Source: an uncultured Arenicella sp.
Lineage (GTDB): Bacteria; Pseudomonadota; Gammaproteobacteria; Arenicellales; Arenicellaceae
Direction: 5' to 3'
Assembly (NCBI GenBank): GCA_938048185.1
Contig: CALIVT010000016.1
Span: 62,001-126,000, forward strand
Length of the DNA stretch: 64,000 nt
Shown: positions 61,048-64,000 of the stretch, piece after piece
Numbering within the stretch: position 1 is the first letter of the stretch
Layout of the letters: every line of letters starts with the position of its first letter
The notes under the pieces: generated by a model
Seen by the model: only the letters and a program-made list of their open reading frames with translations
Databases searched by the model: none
Told to the model about the DNA's origin: nothing
Made by a program: the position numbers and the translations under genes

Positions 61048-62845
61048 CAGTCGTCTTAAGCACAGCTAAAAACGCTTCTTGGGGTATCTCGACTGAGCCG
61101 ATCTGTTTCATACGCTTCTTGCCTTCTTTTTGCTTCTCTAATAGTTTGCGCTTACGTGATAAGTCACCACCATAACACTTTGCAGTCACATTTTTTCTTA
61201 AGGCTTTAACCGTCTCTCGAGAAATCACCTTTGAGCCAATTGCCGCTTGAATAGCAACGTCGAACATTTGTCGAGGAATAAGCTCGCGCATACGTTTCAC
61301 CAATTCGCGGCCACGATAAATTGACTGCTCGCGATGCACTAAAATCGCTAACGGGTCGACCGACTCGCCATTGATAAGCACATCGACTTTAACCATATCA
61401 GTCTCTCGATACTCTTTGATACTGTAATCGAGTGACGCATACCCGCGACTGACTGATTTTAGACGATCGAAAAAATCCATTACCACTTCATTTAATGGCA
61501 GCTCGAAGTGCAACATTACTTGGCGCCCTAGGTACTGGATATTCTTTTGTATGCCTCGTTTTTCCATACACAGGGTCATTACCGCACCGATGTATTCTTC
61601 AGGCATAAGCATGTTAGCGTCAATAATCGGTTCACGTATTTCTTCAATTTTCGACAGGTCAGGCAAGGCCGACGGATTATCAACTTCAATCAGGTCTCCG
61701 CTTTTGAGCAACACTTGATATACCACGGTCGGCGCAGTGGTGATCAAGTCCATGTCGTACTCACGCTCAAGTCGCTCTTGGATTATCTCCATGTGCAACA
61801 TACCAAGAAAACCACAACGAAAGCCCAAACCTAGCGCGTCAGAAACCTCGGGTTCATAGACCAACGACGCATCGTTTAAACGTAACTTACCAAGCGCATC
61901 TCGAAACGAATCGTAGTCGGCTGAATTAATCGGGTATAGGCCAGCGAACACGCGCGGCTGCACTTCTTGAAAGCCATCAAGGGCTTTGTCGATACCGTGC
62001 TTTGCAGACGTGATCGTATCACCTACTTTGGCGCCAGTAATGTCTTTCACGCCAGAGATAAGGTACCCGACTTCGCCTACCAAAAGCTCGTTCTTAGGTA
62101 CACGTTTGGGCGTAAAAACACCTAGGTCCTCAACGCCATACTCAATTCCCGTCGACATCATTTTTATGCGATCGCGTTTTTTTAATGATCCTTGCATCAC
62201 ACGAATCAGCGACACCGTACCAAGATAATTGTCGAACCATGAATCCATAATCAAGGCGGATAAGGGACCATCAGGATCGCCCTCGGGTGCGGGCAACTCA
62301 GTTACAATTTGCTCAAGTAAATCTTCAACACCGATGCCGCTCTTAGCACTTACATGCAATGCGCCGCTGCAGTCTATACCTACTACATCTTCGATTTCGG
62401 CGCTCACACGGTCGACGTCGGCGGCAGGCAAATCGATTTTGTTTAACACTGGCAATACTTCCAAACCAAGGTCGACCGCGGTATAGCAATTTGCGACGGT
62501 TTGCGCTTCGACCCCTTGCGACGCATCGACCACCAACAGTGCACCTTCGCACGCGGTGAGCGAACGTGAGACTTCATACGAAAAATCCACATGCCCGGGT
62601 GTATCGATCATATTAAGTTGATAGGTCTGACCATCCTTCGCGGTGTAATTTAGCGCGACACTCTGCGCCTTGATAGTGATACCACGCTCACGCTCGATAT
62701 CCATCGAATCGAGTACCTGTTCCTCCATCTCACGATCACTCAAGCCTCCACAGACATGAATAAAGCGGTCGGCCAAGGTCGACTTACCATGATCAATATG
62801 CGCAATTATGGAGAAATTGCGAAGTTTAGAAATATCGTGCGACAT
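61040..62845 (-). CDS. lepA: Elongation factor 4 (LepA)
   Basis: Ribosome-bound GTPase that acts in translation fidelity or initiation under stress. It has 601 residues. The G domain shows [29 protein letters not shown] and [14 protein letters not shown]-like domains follow. The C-terminal LepA-specific domain has [21 protein letters not shown] cut at its basic end. It leads lepA-lepB-DUF4845-rnc-era-recO-pdxJ. Upstream, nadB diverges across 172 bp. The algU-muc genes found there in Pseudomonas are absent. Confidence 0.98.
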   Translation of the reverse strand: MSHDISKLRNFSIIAHIDHGKSTLADRFIHVCGGLSDREMEEQVLDSMDIERERGITIKAQSVALNYTAKDGQTYQLNMIDTPGHVDFSYEVSRSLTACEGALLVVDASQGVEAQTVANCYTAVDLGLEVLPVLNKIDLPAADVDRVSAEIEDVVGIDCSGALHVSAKSGIGVEDLLEQIVTELPAPEGDPDGPLSALIMDSWFDNYLGTVSLIRVMQGSLKKRDRIKMMSTGIEYGVEDLGVFTPKRVPKNELLVGEVGYLISGVKDITGAKVGDTITSAKHGIDKALDGFQEVQPRVFAGLYPINSADYDSFRDALGKLRLNDASLVYEPEVSDALGLGFRCGFLGMLHMEIIQERLEREYDMDLITTAPTVVYQVLLKSGDLIEVDNPSALPDLSKIEEIREPIIDANMLMPEEYIGAVMTLCMEKRGIQKNIQYLGRQVMLHFELPLNEVVMDFFDRLKSVSRGYASLDYSIKEYRETDMVKVDVLINGESVDPLAILVHREQSIYRGRELVKRMRELIPRQMFDVAIQAAIGSKVISRETVKALRKNVTAKCYGGDLSRKRKLLEKQKEGKKRMKQIGSVEIPQEAFLAVLKTTGD

Positions 62846-63017
62846 GACGTCCTATTAGAATTTTGAAAATTCGAGTAATCACAATCGCCTTACCCGACTT
62901 TAGACCTCGCATTTTAACAAACCCCGGTGACATTACCTACGCTATTCTGCACATGATTTAACCGAATATTACGTCGCTAGGCTATACTCGACAGACAATA
63001 AATTTTACTCCAGCATT

Positions 63018-64000
63018 ATGACTACTCATTCCTCAGACGTTTTAATCGTCGGCGGCGGAGCGGCGGGCCTCAGTCTAGCGTTACGCTTATCTCAAGATGA
63101 TGTGTCCATCACACTATTATCAAAGTCCGAACTGACTGAAGGCTCGAGTTTATATGCCCAAGGCGGCATTGCTGCGGTGCTCGATGGCGACGACAATTTT
63201 GAATCTCATATTCAAGACACGCATACCGCGGGCGCCGATTTATGTAAAGATGCGGCGGTTAGAAAAATCGTTGAGGGCGCGCCCAAAGCAATCGGCTGGC
63301 TGGTTGAAAAAGGCGTTAAGTTCACGCTTATCGATGGTGCAGAATACGATGGGCAAGACAGCGAATACCACCTGACTCGGGAAGGTGGTCACTCACATCG
63401 TCGAGTAATTCATGCCAAAGACGCGACCGGCAGAGAAGTTGAAACCACACTCGAACAACACGTTCGTTCCCTGCCTAATGTGACTATTCTGGAGAATCAT
63501 ATTGCGATCGACTTGATTACCTCAGAAAAACTAAAAGGTCGGTCAGATTCGCGTTGTTTTGGTGCTTACGCCCTAGATATTGATACCAATAAAATCAAGA
63601 CCTTTGGCGCTCGAGCGGTCGTGTTGTCTACCGGAGGCGCGTCAAAAGCGTATCTATACACAACTAACCCTGACACCTCGACCGGCGATGGCATTGCGAT
63701 GGCATGGCGTGCAGGTTGCCGCATTGCGAATATGGAATTCGTACAATTTCACCCAACCTGCCTTTATCACCCTTACGCAAAAGGTTCATTGATATCTGAA
63801 GCAGTGCGCGGCGAAGGTGCTGTTTTACGACTACCAAATGGTGATCGTTTTATGGACCAACATCACGAATTAGCCGAGCTTGCTCCGCGCGACATTGTGG
63901 CTCGCGCAATCGACTATGAGATGAAAAAAGGCGGTTTCGATTCGGTCTTTTTGGACATCAGCCATAAGTCCAAAGAGTTTATTTTAGACCACTTTCCAAA
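63018..64000 (+). CDS. nadB: L-aspartate oxidase, N-terminal part (cut by window edge)
   Basis: FAD enzyme that oxidises aspartate to iminoaspartate, the first step of NAD synthesis. About 327 residues are visible from the ATG at 63018. They show the FAD dinucleotide loop VLIVGGGAAGLSLALRLS, the GSSLYAQGGIAAVLD stretch, REGGHSHRRVIHAKDATG, the STGGASKAYLYTTNP region and EFVQFHPTCLYHP. The frame runs off the window at 64000. It is divergent from lepA. Confidence 0.96.
   Translation, partial: MTTHSSDVLIVGGGAAGLSLALRLSQDDVSITLLSKSELTEGSSLYAQGGIAAVLDGDDNFESHIQDTHTAGADLCKDAAVRKIVEGAPKAIGWLVEKGVKFTLIDGAEYDGQDSEYHLTREGGHSHRRVIHAKDATGREVETTLEQHVRSLPNVTILENHIAIDLITSEKLKGRSDSRCFGAYALDIDTNKIKTFGARAVVLSTGGASKAYLYTTNPDTSTGDGIAMAWRAGCRIANMEFVQFHPTCLYHPYAKGSLISEAVRGEGAVLRLPNGDRFMDQHHELAELAPRDIVARAIDYEMKKGGFDSVFLDISHKSKEFILDHFP

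Overview
This window is an almost gap-free block of core chromosome from a gammaproteobacterium. ZipA, FimV, BamB/BamC, LpxH, RodZ, a PilF/PilW-type pilotin, YfgM and DUF4845 next to rnc all point there. The gene order follows the Pseudomonas-type arrangement more closely than the enteric one (asd-fimV-truA-trpF-folC-SPOR-cvpA-purF-metZ; der-bamB-yfgM-hisS-rodZ-pilF-rlmN-ndk; suhB facing trmJ-cysE; nadB facing lepA). I would guess a marine lineage, but the sequence does not name a genus. I see no prophage, transposon, CRISPR array, tRNA or rRNA. The only RNA gene is the 4.5S (SRP) RNA.

Layout. 1-5.0 kb (minus): purL (cut by the window edge), purC, bamC, dapA and pssA. 5.3-7.6 kb (minus): ilvN and ilvB behind an attenuator-like terminator. 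7.8-9.8 kb: lpxH (+), ftsB (-) and a small outer-membrane barrel gene (+) with its terminator. 9.9-21.6 kb (minus): metZ, purF, cvpA, SPOR protein, folC, trpF, truA, then fimV with its own promoter and terminator, then asd. 21.9-29.3 kb: an unknown 147-residue ORF (+), then ligA, zipA and smc (-). 29.6-33.5 kb: a PhyH-type dioxygenase gene (+), recR, ybaB and dnaX (-), and ffs (-). 33.6-36.7 kb (plus): xseA, a degenerate LytM/M23 protein and an alpha/beta hydrolase. 36.7-50.1 kb (minus): der, bamB, yfgM, hisS, rodZ, pilF/pilW, rlmN, ndk, mtaB, a two-domain outer-membrane protein, iscA, cysE and trmJ. 50.3-54.2 kb (plus): suhB, mutS and fdxA. 54.3-57.4 kb: dsbC and yajQ (-), a lytic transglycosylase (+), then pdxJ. 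57.4-62.8 kb (minus): recO, era, rnc, DUF4845, lepB and lepA. 63.0 kb to the end (plus): nadB, cut by the edge.

The genes serve purine synthesis (purL, purC, purF), lysine/methionine and branched-chain amino-acid synthesis (asd, dapA, metZ, ilvBN), the envelope and division (lpxH, bamB/C, pssA, ftsB, zipA, rodZ, fimV, lepB), replication and repair (dnaX, recR, recO, ligA, mutS, xseA, smc) and RNA or translation (hisS, truA, rlmN, mtaB, trmJ, rnc, era, der, lepA).

The most notable signals are departures from this conserved order. Most of the isc cluster is gone from between ndk and cysE, leaving iscA, with mtaB and an unusual outer-membrane protein in the gap. The algU-muc block is missing between lepA and nadB, accD between trpF and folC, and ispG between hisS and rodZ. 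Short tandem duplications recur: 21-bp units in pssA, 18 bp in fimV, hexamers in dnaX, and 14-23 bp units beside several genes. Two promoters (lpxH, pssA) sit so close to the start codon that leaderless mRNAs are likely. I found no convincing new multi-gene system.
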